DNA of 64,000 nucleotides from positions 1 to 64,000 of the forward strand of contig SEFA01000019.1 in the NCBI GenBank assembly GCA_004210455.1, written 5' to 3'. Under the pieces are notes generated by a model. That model ran no database searches, had not been told where the DNA came from, and saw only the letters and a list, made by a program, of their open reading frames with translations. Below, piece by piece: positions 38,729 to 45,841 of this stretch. Positions within the stretch are counted from its first letter, which is position 1. Each line of letters opens with the position of its first letter. A program made the translations under genes and the position numbers. Source of the stretch: Rubrivivax sp. GTDB taxonomy: Bacteria; Pseudomonadota; Gammaproteobacteria; Burkholderiales; Burkholderiaceae_C.

Positions 38729-39460
38729 ATGAGAGCTGACCACCTTCTGCACTCCCTCGGCCTGGCGCCCACGCGCTCGGCCGCCCAGCGGCTGATCGAC
38801 GCGCGCGCGGTCGAGTGGGAAGGCCCCAAGGGCTGGACCGTCGTGCGCAAGTGCGGCGAGGACCTGCTCGAGACCACCCCGCTGCGCGTGACGGACGACG
38901 CCGAGCTGCGTTATGTCTCGCGCGGCGGGCTCAAGCTCGAAGGTGCACTGGCCAAGGTCGGCGTGTCCGTGGCCGGCCTCACGGCGCTGGACATGGGCCA
39001 GAGCGCGGGAGGCTTCACCGACGTGCTGCTCAAGGCGGGCGCGGCGCACGTGACCGGCATCGATGTCGGCCACGGCCAGTTGCATGAGACCTTGAAGGCG
39101 GATCCGCGCGTGACCGCCCATGAAGGCGTTCACGTGAAGGACTACGTGCCCGCCGAGCCCTTCGATCTGGTCGTGGGCGACCTGAGCTTCATCTCGATGG
39201 TCGGCACGCTCAAGCACGTGGTGGGCTGGCTCAAGCCGCAGGGACAGGCGCTGCTGCTGATCAAGCCGCAGTACGAGCTGGGCCCGAAGGCCCTGAACAA
39301 GAACGGCATCGTCAAGGACAAGTCGCAATACATCGTGCTCAAGGAGCAGGCGGTGGCGGCAGCCGAGAAACGCGACCTCGTCGTCAGGGGCTGGTTCGAA
39401 AGTCCCGTCACCGGTGGCGACGGCAACACCGAATTCTTCATCTGGGTCCAGAAGCCATGA
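38729..39460 (+). CDS. tlyA: TlyA family rRNA 2'-O-methyltransferase / S4-domain protein
   Basis: 243 residues. The N-terminal S4 RNA-binding domain (RADHLLHSLGLAPTRSAAQRLIDARAV) is followed by YVSRGGLKLEGAL and a Rossmann methyltransferase with ALDMGQSAGGFTDVLLKAGA (SAM motif I) and FDLVVGDLSFISM. TlyA methylates 16S and 23S rRNA in mycobacteria; other members were called haemolysins. The specificity here is by homology. Its stop overlaps the metF start by four bases, so the two are coupled. Confidence 0.9.
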   Translation: MRADHLLHSLGLAPTRSAAQRLIDARAVEWEGPKGWTVVRKCGEDLLETTPLRVTDDAELRYVSRGGLKLEGALAKVGVSVAGLTALDMGQSAGGFTDVLLKAGAAHVTGIDVGHGQLHETLKADPRVTAHEGVHVKDYVPAEPFDLVVGDLSFISMVGTLKHVVGWLKPQGQALLLIKPQYELGPKALNKNGIVKDKSQYIVLKEQAVAAAEKRDLVVRGWFESPVTGGDGNTEFFIWVQKP

Positions 39461-40296
39461 CGACGCCCGTCAGCATCGAATTCTTCCCGCCCAACACGCC
39501 GGTCGGCACCGACAAGCTCAAGACCGTCGTGCAGGAACTGCGCGCGGTGGATCCGCTGTACTTCAGCGTGACCTACGGCGCCGGCGGATCGACGCGCGAG
39601 AAGACGCTGTCGACCGTCGCCGACATCGCCTCGCAAGGCTTCGAGGCGGCGCCGCATCTGTCGTGCGTCGGATCGACGCGCGAGAACATCGCCGAGATCC
39701 TGTCGACCTATCGCGACCAGAACATCCGCCGCGTCGTCGCGCTGCGCGGCGACCTGCCCAGCGGCACGGCGACGGCGGGCGAGTTCCGCTACGCGGCCGA
39801 GCTGGTGCGCTTCATCCGCGAGACGCAGGGCGCGGACTGGGACATCGAGGTCGCGGCCTATCCCGAGTACCACCCGCAGCAGCGCTACGCGGCACGCGAC
39901 CTGCAGTTCTTCGCGGACAAGGTGCGAGCCGGCGCCAGCGGCGCGATCACGCAGTTCTTCTACAACCCCGACGCCTACTTCCATTTCGTCGACGCGACGC
40001 GGGCGATGGGCATCGAGGTGCCGATCGTGCCGGGCATCATGCCGATCAACAACTTCGCACGCATCGCGCAGTTCGCGCAGCGCGACGGCATCGAGATCCC
40101 GCGCTGGGTCGCGCTGAAGATGGAAGGCTACATGGACGACGCCGCCTCGGTGCGCGCCTTCGGCCTGGACGTCGTCACGCGGCTGTGCGAACGCCTGATC
40201 GCCGGCGGCGTGCCGGGGCTGCATTTCTATTCGCTCAACCAGAGCGCGCTCACGCTGGCGTTGTGTGAACGCCTCGGTCTCGCCACGAAAGCTTGA
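39457..40296 (+). CDS. metF: Methylenetetrahydrofolate reductase
   Basis: 279 residues, normal for bacterial MetF. It reduces 5,10-methylene-THF to 5-methyl-THF for methionine synthesis, with FAD. Seen: VSIEFFPPNTPVGTDKL (catalytic Glu), FSVTYGAGGSTREKT, HLSCVGSTRENIAEIL, RRVVALRGDLPSG, ITQFFYNPDAYFHFVD, GIMPINNFA and GLHFYSLNQSALTLALC. Translationally coupled to tlyA, in the SAH-riboswitch transcript or close to it. Confidence 0.96.
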   Translation: MTTPVSIEFFPPNTPVGTDKLKTVVQELRAVDPLYFSVTYGAGGSTREKTLSTVADIASQGFEAAPHLSCVGSTRENIAEILSTYRDQNIRRVVALRGDLPSGTATAGEFRYAAELVRFIRETQGADWDIEVAAYPEYHPQQRYAARDLQFFADKVRAGASGAITQFFYNPDAYFHFVDATRAMGIEVPIVPGIMPINNFARIAQFAQRDGIEIPRWVALKMEGYMDDAASVRAFGLDVVTRLCERLIAGGVPGLHFYSLNQSALTLALCERLGLATKA

Positions 40297-40425
40297 TAAG
40301 GCGCAAGCGCTTCGCGCCGGCGCGGGGAACCGCACCGGTTCGCCGCCGTTCCTTGTGAACGGTCAAGGTTCTCACGGAGCGGTCCGCGTTCAATCCCGGT
40401 CATCCCATTGACCAGGAGTGACCGC

Positions 40426-41082
40426 ATGTCCCGCATCCTTTCCGTCTCCGGCGCCCGCCCCGCCCTCTTCCGTCCGTCGATCGCCGTCGGCGTCGCGCTC
40501 GCCGCGCTCGCCACCGCGATGGCACCGTCGGCTCATGCGCAGAGCAGCCCGTGGGTCTTCCGCGCCCGCGCGGTGAACATCGACCCTGCGGAGAAGGACC
40601 ACACCGGCCTGGGTCTGTCCCTGAGCCGCAAGACCATCCCCGAAGTCGACTTCAGCTATTTCATGGCGCCGAACTGGGCCGCCGAGCTGGTCCTGACGGT
40701 GCCGCAGCGTCACAAGCTCTACAGCAACGGCCAGCGCATCGGCTCGGTGAAGCACCTGCCGCCGACGCTGACGCTGCAGTACCACTTCAACCCGGAAGGC
40801 GGCTTCCGCCCTTACGTGGGCGCGGGCCTGAACTACACGCGCTTTTCCGGCGTCCACTTCGAGCCTGCCGTGCAGGCCGCGCTCGAGCCGACGATCACGA
40901 AGAACAGCGTCGGCCTGGCGGCGCAGGCGGGCTTCGACGTGATGCTCGACAAGCAGTGGTCGATCAACGTCGACGTGAAGAAGATCCAGATGGACACCGA
41001 GGTTCGCTCCAAGGGAACGAACGTCGGCAAGTTCAAGATCGATCCGCTGCTGGTGGGCGTGGGCGTCGGTTACCGGTTCTGA
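40426..41082 (+). CDS. OmpW family outer-membrane protein
   Basis: 218 residues; AGGAG seven bases before ATG 40426. The signal peptide ends at APSAHAQ. The mature protein has VFRARAVNIDPAEKD, TIPEVDFSYFMAPNWAAELVLTVPQRH, PPTLTLQYHF and a terminal strand LVGVGVGYRF ending in Phe, as expected for an eight-stranded OmpW barrel. The family forms narrow hydrophobic channels. A second OmpW is at 58.6 kb. The 129-base gap after metF suggests separate transcription. Confidence 0.93.
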   Translation: MSRILSVSGARPALFRPSIAVGVALAALATAMAPSAHAQSSPWVFRARAVNIDPAEKDHTGLGLSLSRKTIPEVDFSYFMAPNWAAELVLTVPQRHKLYSNGQRIGSVKHLPPTLTLQYHFNPEGGFRPYVGAGLNYTRFSGVHFEPAVQAALEPTITKNSVGLAAQAGFDVMLDKQWSINVDVKKIQMDTEVRSKGTNVGKFKIDPLLVGVGVGYRF

Positions 41083-41092
41083 TCAGCCCAGC

Positions 41093-42436
41093 TCAGGTCA
41101 AAGCCGCGAACGCATCCCTTGTGAGGTTCTCCGGCGCGCCTGTCTCGCGGCAGGCGACGTCGTCCTCGATGCGGACGCCGCCGAACGCGCTCAGGTGCCT
41201 GACCAGCGACCAGTCGACGTTCGCCGCGGCGGGCGTGGCGCGCAGCTTGTCCAGCAGCATCGGGATGAAGTACAGACCCGGCTCGATCGTCACGACCATG
41301 CCGGGCTGCAGCACGCGCGTCAGACGCAGGTACGGGTGACCGTCCGGCTTGGCGATCGTGCCGCCGTCTTCGCCGGCCATGAAGCCGCCGATGTCGTGGA
41401 CCTGCAGTCCCAGCAGATGGCCGATGCCGTGCGGCAGGAAGGTCGAGGTCACGCCTTGCGCGAGCATCGCCTCCTCGTCCATCTTCACGATGCCCAGCTG
41501 ACGCAGCACCCCGGCAGTCTCGCGGTGCGAGGCCAGGTGGATGTCGCGGTAGTCGACGCCGGCGCGCACGCGGTCGACCAGCCGCAGTTGCGCCGCTTCC
41601 ATGGCATCGATCAGCGCCTGGAAGGTCGCGTCGCCGTTGCCGGTCGTTCGTGTGATGTCCGATGCGTAGCCGCCGCTGTGCGCGCCCGCGTCCACCAGCA
41701 GCGACAGCGATTGCGCCGGGGCCAGCTGGTCCTGGTATTGGTAATGCAGCACCGCCGCGTGCTCGTTGAGCGCGACGATGTTGCCGTAGGGCAGGTCGCG
41801 CTCGGCGAAGCCGCAGGCGTCGAGGTAGGCGTTGTGGATCGCCGCCTCGGACAGGCCCTCGCGGAAGGCGCGCTGCGACGCGAGGTGCGCCTTCGCGCCC
41901 AGCGCCGACGCCTCGCGCAGACGCAACAGTTCATAGCCGGTCTTCGCGGCCCGCGCGTAGTGCAAGGGGTTCAACACCTCGGGCGGGTTGTTCGGGACGA
42001 TGTCGCCCAGCGCCGCGTCCGCCTCGCCGACGATCGCCAGCGTGCCGGGCACTTGCAGATAGGGCAGCGCCTCTTCCGCCTTGCGGACGATGATCAGCTC
42101 GAAGTGGTCGACCCAAAAGCCGCTCGGCGCCTCGGGCGGCACGTGCCAGTAGTCCTCGGGCTGCACGTAGACGAGGCGCGGCTTGTGCCCAGGGCGGATC
42201 ACCAGCCAGCTGTCCGGATGGCGGAGCAGCGGCACCCACAGCTTGAAATGCGGATTCGGCTGGAAGACATAGGGGCGATCGTCGAGGAAGGCGAACTTCT
42301 CGATGCCCGACGCGATCAGCAGCGCATCGAATCCGCCGCGCTGCAACGCGTGGTCGGTGCGGCGCTGCTGTTCCGCGAGGTGGTCGGCGTAGAGAGCATT
42401 CAGGGCGTTCAGGGCGTGGGGATCGGCGGAGCTCAT
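41093..42436 (-). CDS. Xaa-Pro dipeptidase / aminopeptidase P family (M24)
   Basis: 447 residues, pita-bread metalloprotease. The five metal ligands are visible: two Asp in LLVDAGAHSGGYASDITRT, His in LPHGIGHLLGLQVHD, Glu in VVTIEPGLYFIP and Glu in GVRIEDDVACRE. The N-terminal domain (1-170) resembles PepQ. It cleaves dipeptides with C-terminal proline; some relatives hydrolyse organophosphates. ATG 42436 overlaps the stop of the upstream cyclo-ligase gene by four bases. Confidence 0.93.
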   Translation of the reverse strand: MSSADPHALNALNALYADHLAEQQRRTDHALQRGGFDALLIASGIEKFAFLDDRPYVFQPNPHFKLWVPLLRHPDSWLVIRPGHKPRLVYVQPEDYWHVPPEAPSGFWVDHFELIIVRKAEEALPYLQVPGTLAIVGEADAALGDIVPNNPPEVLNPLHYARAAKTGYELLRLREASALGAKAHLASQRAFREGLSEAAIHNAYLDACGFAERDLPYGNIVALNEHAAVLHYQYQDQLAPAQSLSLLVDAGAHSGGYASDITRTTGNGDATFQALIDAMEAAQLRLVDRVRAGVDYRDIHLASHRETAGVLRQLGIVKMDEEAMLAQGVTSTFLPHGIGHLLGLQVHDIGGFMAGEDGGTIAKPDGHPYLRLTRVLQPGMVVTIEPGLYFIPMLLDKLRATPAAANVDWSLVRHLSAFGGVRIEDDVACRETGAPENLTRDAFAALT

Positions 42437-43035
42437 GGGCGCGGATTCTCCCAGACGACCCCCATCTCGGTCAGCATCGCATCGAGCCGCACGTCGTTCG
42501 GCTGGGCGGTCAGCGTCGGCTGGAAGCCGTGGCTGAAACCGACGCCGACGACCACCGGCCTGGGCTGGATCTGCGCGATCGTGCGCAGCATGAAGCCGCC
42601 GCCGTAGCCCATGCGGATGCCGCCCGGGCCGTAGCCGAGACAAGGCAGGATCAGCAGCTCCGGATCGAAGGCCTCGGTGTCCTTGGGCTTGGTGATGCCG
42701 GTGGCGTCCTCTTCCATCGGGCAGCCCGGATACCAGACGTGGAAGCGCAGCCGCCCTTCCTCGCGATCGACGACCGGCAGGCCGATGCGGCGGTCGCCGT
42801 CGACCTCGCTCCAGCGGTACAACGCCGGCAGCGGATCGAATTCGCCCTTGATGGGCCAGTAGGCCGCGATGCGCTTTTCCTTGCGCCCGATCAGCCAGAC
42901 GCGCAGCACGCTCTGCACCACGTCGGCGAGCTCCAGGCGGCCCGGCAGGTCCAGGCGCTCGCGGATCAGGCGCTCGCGCAGCGCCTGGCGGTCTTCGGAG
43001 ATCGGCAGCTTGTCGTTCGGATCCATCCAGCCCAT
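42433..43035 (-). CDS. 5-formyltetrahydrofolate cyclo-ligase family protein, diverged copy
   Basis: 200 residues from ATG 43035 (GGGAAGG upstream). The fold is clear: RQALRERLIRERLDL, IAAYWPIKGEFDPLPAL and ELLILPCLGYGPGGIRMGYGGGF. The canonical active-site end of that loop is GGGYYDR or GGGYFDR; here it is GGGFMLRTI, so the conserved Tyr and Asp are gone. It may be weak, inactive or act on another substrate. Four-base overlap with the downstream dipeptidase gene. A canonical paralogue is at 45.2 kb. Confidence 0.82.
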   Translation of the reverse strand: MGWMDPNDKLPISEDRQALRERLIRERLDLPGRLELADVVQSVLRVWLIGRKEKRIAAYWPIKGEFDPLPALYRWSEVDGDRRIGLPVVDREEGRLRFHVWYPGCPMEEDATGITKPKDTEAFDPELLILPCLGYGPGGIRMGYGGGFMLRTIAQIQPRPVVVGVGFSHGFQPTLTAQPNDVRLDAMLTEMGVVWENPRP

Positions 43036-43134
43036 TCGCCTTCCCTCACGGACCCGGCGGGCCCTGGTGCGGACCATTGTGGCCGCCTCGCGGACACGAC
43101 GCCAGTTTCCTGGCGCTGAACTAGAGTCGCCCTC

Positions 43135-43695
43135 ATGGCACGAGGCACCACCACCACAGGCACCGTCCGCCGCGTCAGCGGCGCGGGCGCGGACTTCGCG
43201 AATCACTGCATGGAGCTGCTGGCCCCGCTCGGGCCGGTGCTGGCCCGGCGGATGTTCGGAGGCTTCGGGCTGTACGTGGACGGCCTCTTCCTGGCCATCA
43301 TCAGCCGCGACGAGCTCTACCTGAAGGCGGACGCCGTCAGCCAGTCCCGCTACGGGGACGCCGGCTGCGAGCCGTTCCGGTACTCGAAGAGCGGCAAGGA
43401 CGGGCGACAGGAAGTCGCCAGCCTGAATTACTTCCGGCCGCCGGAGGAGACGCTGGAATCCCCTGCGCTGATGCTGCCCTGGGGGCGGCTGGCGATGGCA
43501 TCGGCCTTGCGCTCCGCCAACGCGAAGCCGAAGGCCAGGACGCCGAAGAAGAGCGCCGGCACCAGCGCCGAGCCGAGCACCGTCACGAAGGAGAAACCGG
43601 CCAAGGCGCTGAAGGGCGTCACGACGGCGTCTCCGGCGGTCAGGCGTTCGCCAGGCGCTGGCCGAACAGCTGCCCGAAAGAAGGCAGGCGGCTGA
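43135..43695 (+). CDS. TfoX/Sxy N-terminal domain protein
   Basis: 186 residues. The N-terminal half matches the TfoX_N domain: CMELLAPLGPVLARRMFGGFGLYVDGLFLAIISRDELYLKAD and FRYSKSGKDGRQEVASLNYFRPPEE. The C-terminal third is Lys/Ala/Pro-rich and disordered, like a histone-H1-type nucleic-acid-binding tail, and lacks the TfoX C-terminal domain. TfoX proteins affect competence genes, but N-domain-only members have no proven role. Its end overlaps the convergent DUF2917 gene by 56 bases. Confidence 0.82.
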   Translation: MARGTTTTGTVRRVSGAGADFANHCMELLAPLGPVLARRMFGGFGLYVDGLFLAIISRDELYLKADAVSQSRYGDAGCEPFRYSKSGKDGRQEVASLNYFRPPEETLESPALMLPWGRLAMASALRSANAKPKARTPKKSAGTSAEPSTVTKEKPAKALKGVTTASPAVRRSPGAGRTAARKKAGG

Positions 43696-44002
43696 CGACC
43701 CGGCGCGCCAGCGGGTTGGCGCAGGCCTGCGGCGGCACCATCAGCTGGAAGCGGGCGGTCGGCCAGGCTTCGACGACGAGTTCCGTGCCGCTGCCGACTT
43801 CCAGCGTTTCGCCGGCCGACAGCCAGAAGTCCTGCGCGGGCAGGTTCAGGTCGCCGCGCTGCGTCACCCAGACGCGACCGTCGAGCACATGCAGTTCACG
43901 ACGGCCCGGGCCGATCGGCAGGCTCATGGCCTCGCCGGCGGACAAGGTCCACGCGGCGTCGTCGCGGCTGACCTGGATTGATGACTTTTGCATGACATTC
44001 AT
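43640..44002 (-). CDS. DUF2917 family protein
   Basis: 120 residues from ATG 44002. A small beta-rich domain has WTLSAGEAMSLPIGPGRRELHVLDGRVWVTQRGD and DFWLSAGETLEVGSGTELVVEAW, the DUF2917 pattern, which is cupin-like. No function known. DUF2917 genes commonly sit beside a divergent LysR regulator, as here. Confidence 0.82.
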   Translation of the reverse strand: MNVMQKSSIQVSRDDAAWTLSAGEAMSLPIGPGRRELHVLDGRVWVTQRGDLNLPAQDFWLSAGETLEVGSGTELVVEAWPTARFQLMVPPQACANPLARRVVSRLPSFGQLFGQRLANA

Positions 44003-44073
44003 GATCGACTCCCCGCCCCTCGCACAGCGCGCCTGACGGCGGCCTTCCTCGTGGGCATGGTGAGATATTAGGG

Positions 44074-44094
44074 TTGACCCGCAGAATGGTCCAA
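44074..44094. promoter_or_regulatory. Candidate LysR-binding site
   Basis: An imperfect inverted repeat, TTGACC (44074-44079) and GGTCCAA (44088-44094), lies in the 126-base space between the divergent DUF2917 and LysR genes, 34 bases before the LysR start. Position and dyad suit a LysR autoregulatory site. Confidence 0.35.
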
Positions 44095-44128
44095 TGAGTC
44101 TTGCGCCGTCGATTGATACCATTCACGC

Positions 44129-45124
44129 ATGAATCCGCTCAAGAATCCCGCCCGTCACCGTCCGCTCGCCGTCGGTCCGCTGCGGGCCTTCGAGGCGGTC
44201 GCCCGGCGGCTGAGCTTCAGCGCCGCGGCTGAAGAACTCTTCCTGACGCAGTCCGCCGTCAGCCGCCAGATCCGGTCGCTGGAGGAGGAACTGGGCGCGA
44301 CGCTGTTCAAGCGCGGCACCCGGCATGTGGAGCTGGCGCCGGACGGGAAGCTCCTGCTCGCGGTCGTGGAGCCGATGCTGGAGCGGCTGGACAGCACCGT
44401 GCGTCAGATCCGCACGACGCGCGGCCGGCGCGTCGTCAACGTGACGACCTTCGCCTCCTTTGCATCGCTGTGGCTGATCCCCCGGCTGGAGGCCTTCCAG
44501 CGGGAGCATCCCGACATGGACATCCGCGTGTCGGCGCTGGATCAGCTCGTCGAGATCGACGACAGCGAGTTCGACGTGGCGCTGCGCTATGCCGCGCCGA
44601 ACCGGGTGGCGCCGTCGGCGCGACGCATGTTCGGCGAGATGCTGACGCCGGTGGTGAACCCATGGGTGGCCAAGCAGGCGCAAGAGGGCCAGGGCCCGCC
44701 GTTGAGCCAGGCGGCCGACCTGCGCCAGTACACGCTGGCAGAGGAAGACGACCAGCGTCCGAGCGGCCTGTTCCTGAGCTGGCGGCGCTGGCTGGCGCTG
44801 CACGGCGCGCCGGACCTGCAGCCGCGTCGATGGATGTACCTCAACTTCACCTACCAGCAGATCCAGGCGGCGGTGTCCGGACAGGCGGTGGCGCTGGCGC
44901 GGCTGCCGATGATCTACGAGGCGCTGGAGCGCGGCGAACTCGTGGAGCCCTTCGGCGAGGCCGGCCGCACCGATTGCCCGACGGTGTACTGGCTCATGAT
45001 GTCGGAGCATGGCCGGCAGCGGCCTGAGGTCGTCGAGTTCGCGCAATGGATCGGCGAGCAGGCCAAGCTCACGCGCCGAGCGATCGGCGAGCCGGATCCG
45101 CCGGTGGATGAGAACTCGGGCTGA
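44129..45124 (+). CDS. LysR family transcriptional regulator (GcvA-like)
   Basis: 331 residues. N-terminal winged helix: PLRAFEAVARRLSFSAAAEELFLTQSAVSRQIRSLEEELGATLFKRG. The effector domain contains VVNVTTFASFASLWLIPRLEAFQREHPD and SEFDVALRYA, as in GcvA-like regulators. The tail after TRRAIGE is acidic and disordered. It is divergent from the DUF2917 gene, its most likely target along with itself. The effector molecule is unknown. Confidence 0.92.
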   Translation: MNPLKNPARHRPLAVGPLRAFEAVARRLSFSAAAEELFLTQSAVSRQIRSLEEELGATLFKRGTRHVELAPDGKLLLAVVEPMLERLDSTVRQIRTTRGRRVVNVTTFASFASLWLIPRLEAFQREHPDMDIRVSALDQLVEIDDSEFDVALRYAAPNRVAPSARRMFGEMLTPVVNPWVAKQAQEGQGPPLSQAADLRQYTLAEEDDQRPSGLFLSWRRWLALHGAPDLQPRRWMYLNFTYQQIQAAVSGQAVALARLPMIYEALERGELVEPFGEAGRTDCPTVYWLMMSEHGRQRPEVVEFAQWIGEQAKLTRRAIGEPDPPVDENSG

Positions 45125-45164
45125 GCAACAGGGCTTTCGCACTGCTACCGCGGCTCGTCTTGCT

Positions 45165-45189
45165 CCCTCTCCCGCAGTGCGGGAGAGGG
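45165..45189. repeat. Dispersed palindromic repeat, copy 2
   Basis: CCCTCTCCCGC (45165-45175), AGT, GCGGGAGAGGG (45179-45189), preceded by CTTGCT. It is a relative of the palindrome at 28123-28146 and sits between two convergent genes, where it could also end transcription. Confidence 0.65.
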
Positions 45190-45212
45190 GCTGATGCAGG
45201 CCGGACTGGCGC

Positions 45213-45830
45213 TCAGGGGGCGATGAGTTCGCGCTCCGTCAGCACCACGGTCAGTGCCTGGTCGTGCGGCTGCACTTCGAAGGCCGCTTCGCAGCAGCGC
45301 CATCCCAGGCCGATCGTCGTGACCCCGGGATGCGCCTCGATCCAGCGGTCGAAATACCCGCCGCCGTAGCCCAGCCGGAAGCCCTCCCGCGTGTAGCCCA
45401 GGCAGGGCACCAGCAGCACGTCCGGCACCAGCACCGGCCCGGTCGAGCTCGGGATCCCGCATTCGTCCTTCACCGTCGGTTCCTGCCCGTCCCAGCGGCG
45501 GAAATCCATCGAGGCGGGCCCCCGATCGCCGGCTTTACGCGCGAAGGGCAGCGCCAATTGCATTTCCCCCCCGAGCTTGTGGGTCGAGGCCCAGGCCGCT
45601 GCGTTAAATTCACCCTCCAGGGGCCAGTACAGGCCGAGGGTCAGCGGCTCCAGCTGGCGCAGCAACGGCAGCAGTTGCTCGCCCAGCTGGTCAGACGCGA
45701 GACGCGCCTCGGCGCCGGCCCACCATTCACGGCGTCGCGCCAGCAAGGCGCGGCGCAATTCGCTTCGCTCATGGGGCCAGGTCTTGCCGGTCGTACCGGC
45801 GGCTTCTGGAGCCGTGGGGGAGTCACTCAT
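45213..45830 (-). CDS. 5-formyltetrahydrofolate cyclo-ligase, canonical copy
   Basis: 205 residues. It converts 5-formyl-THF to 5,10-methenyl-THF using ATP. Seen: HERSELRRALLARRREW (basic N-terminal helix), LGLYWPLEGEFNAAAWA, VLLVPCLGYTREGFRLGYGGGYFDRWIEAHP with the full GGGYFDR loop, and the C-terminal PHDQALTVVLTERELI. It differs clearly from the diverged copy at 42.4 kb. Its start codon is only 11 bases from that of the divergent transglycosylase gene, so each promoter must lie within the other gene or be shared. Confidence 0.92.
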   Translation of the reverse strand: MSDSPTAPEAAGTTGKTWPHERSELRRALLARRREWWAGAEARLASDQLGEQLLPLLRQLEPLTLGLYWPLEGEFNAAAWASTHKLGGEMQLALPFARKAGDRGPASMDFRRWDGQEPTVKDECGIPSSTGPVLVPDVLLVPCLGYTREGFRLGYGGGYFDRWIEAHPGVTTIGLGWRCCEAAFEVQPHDQALTVVLTERELIAP

Positions 45831-45841
45831 CGCAGGTCGGC

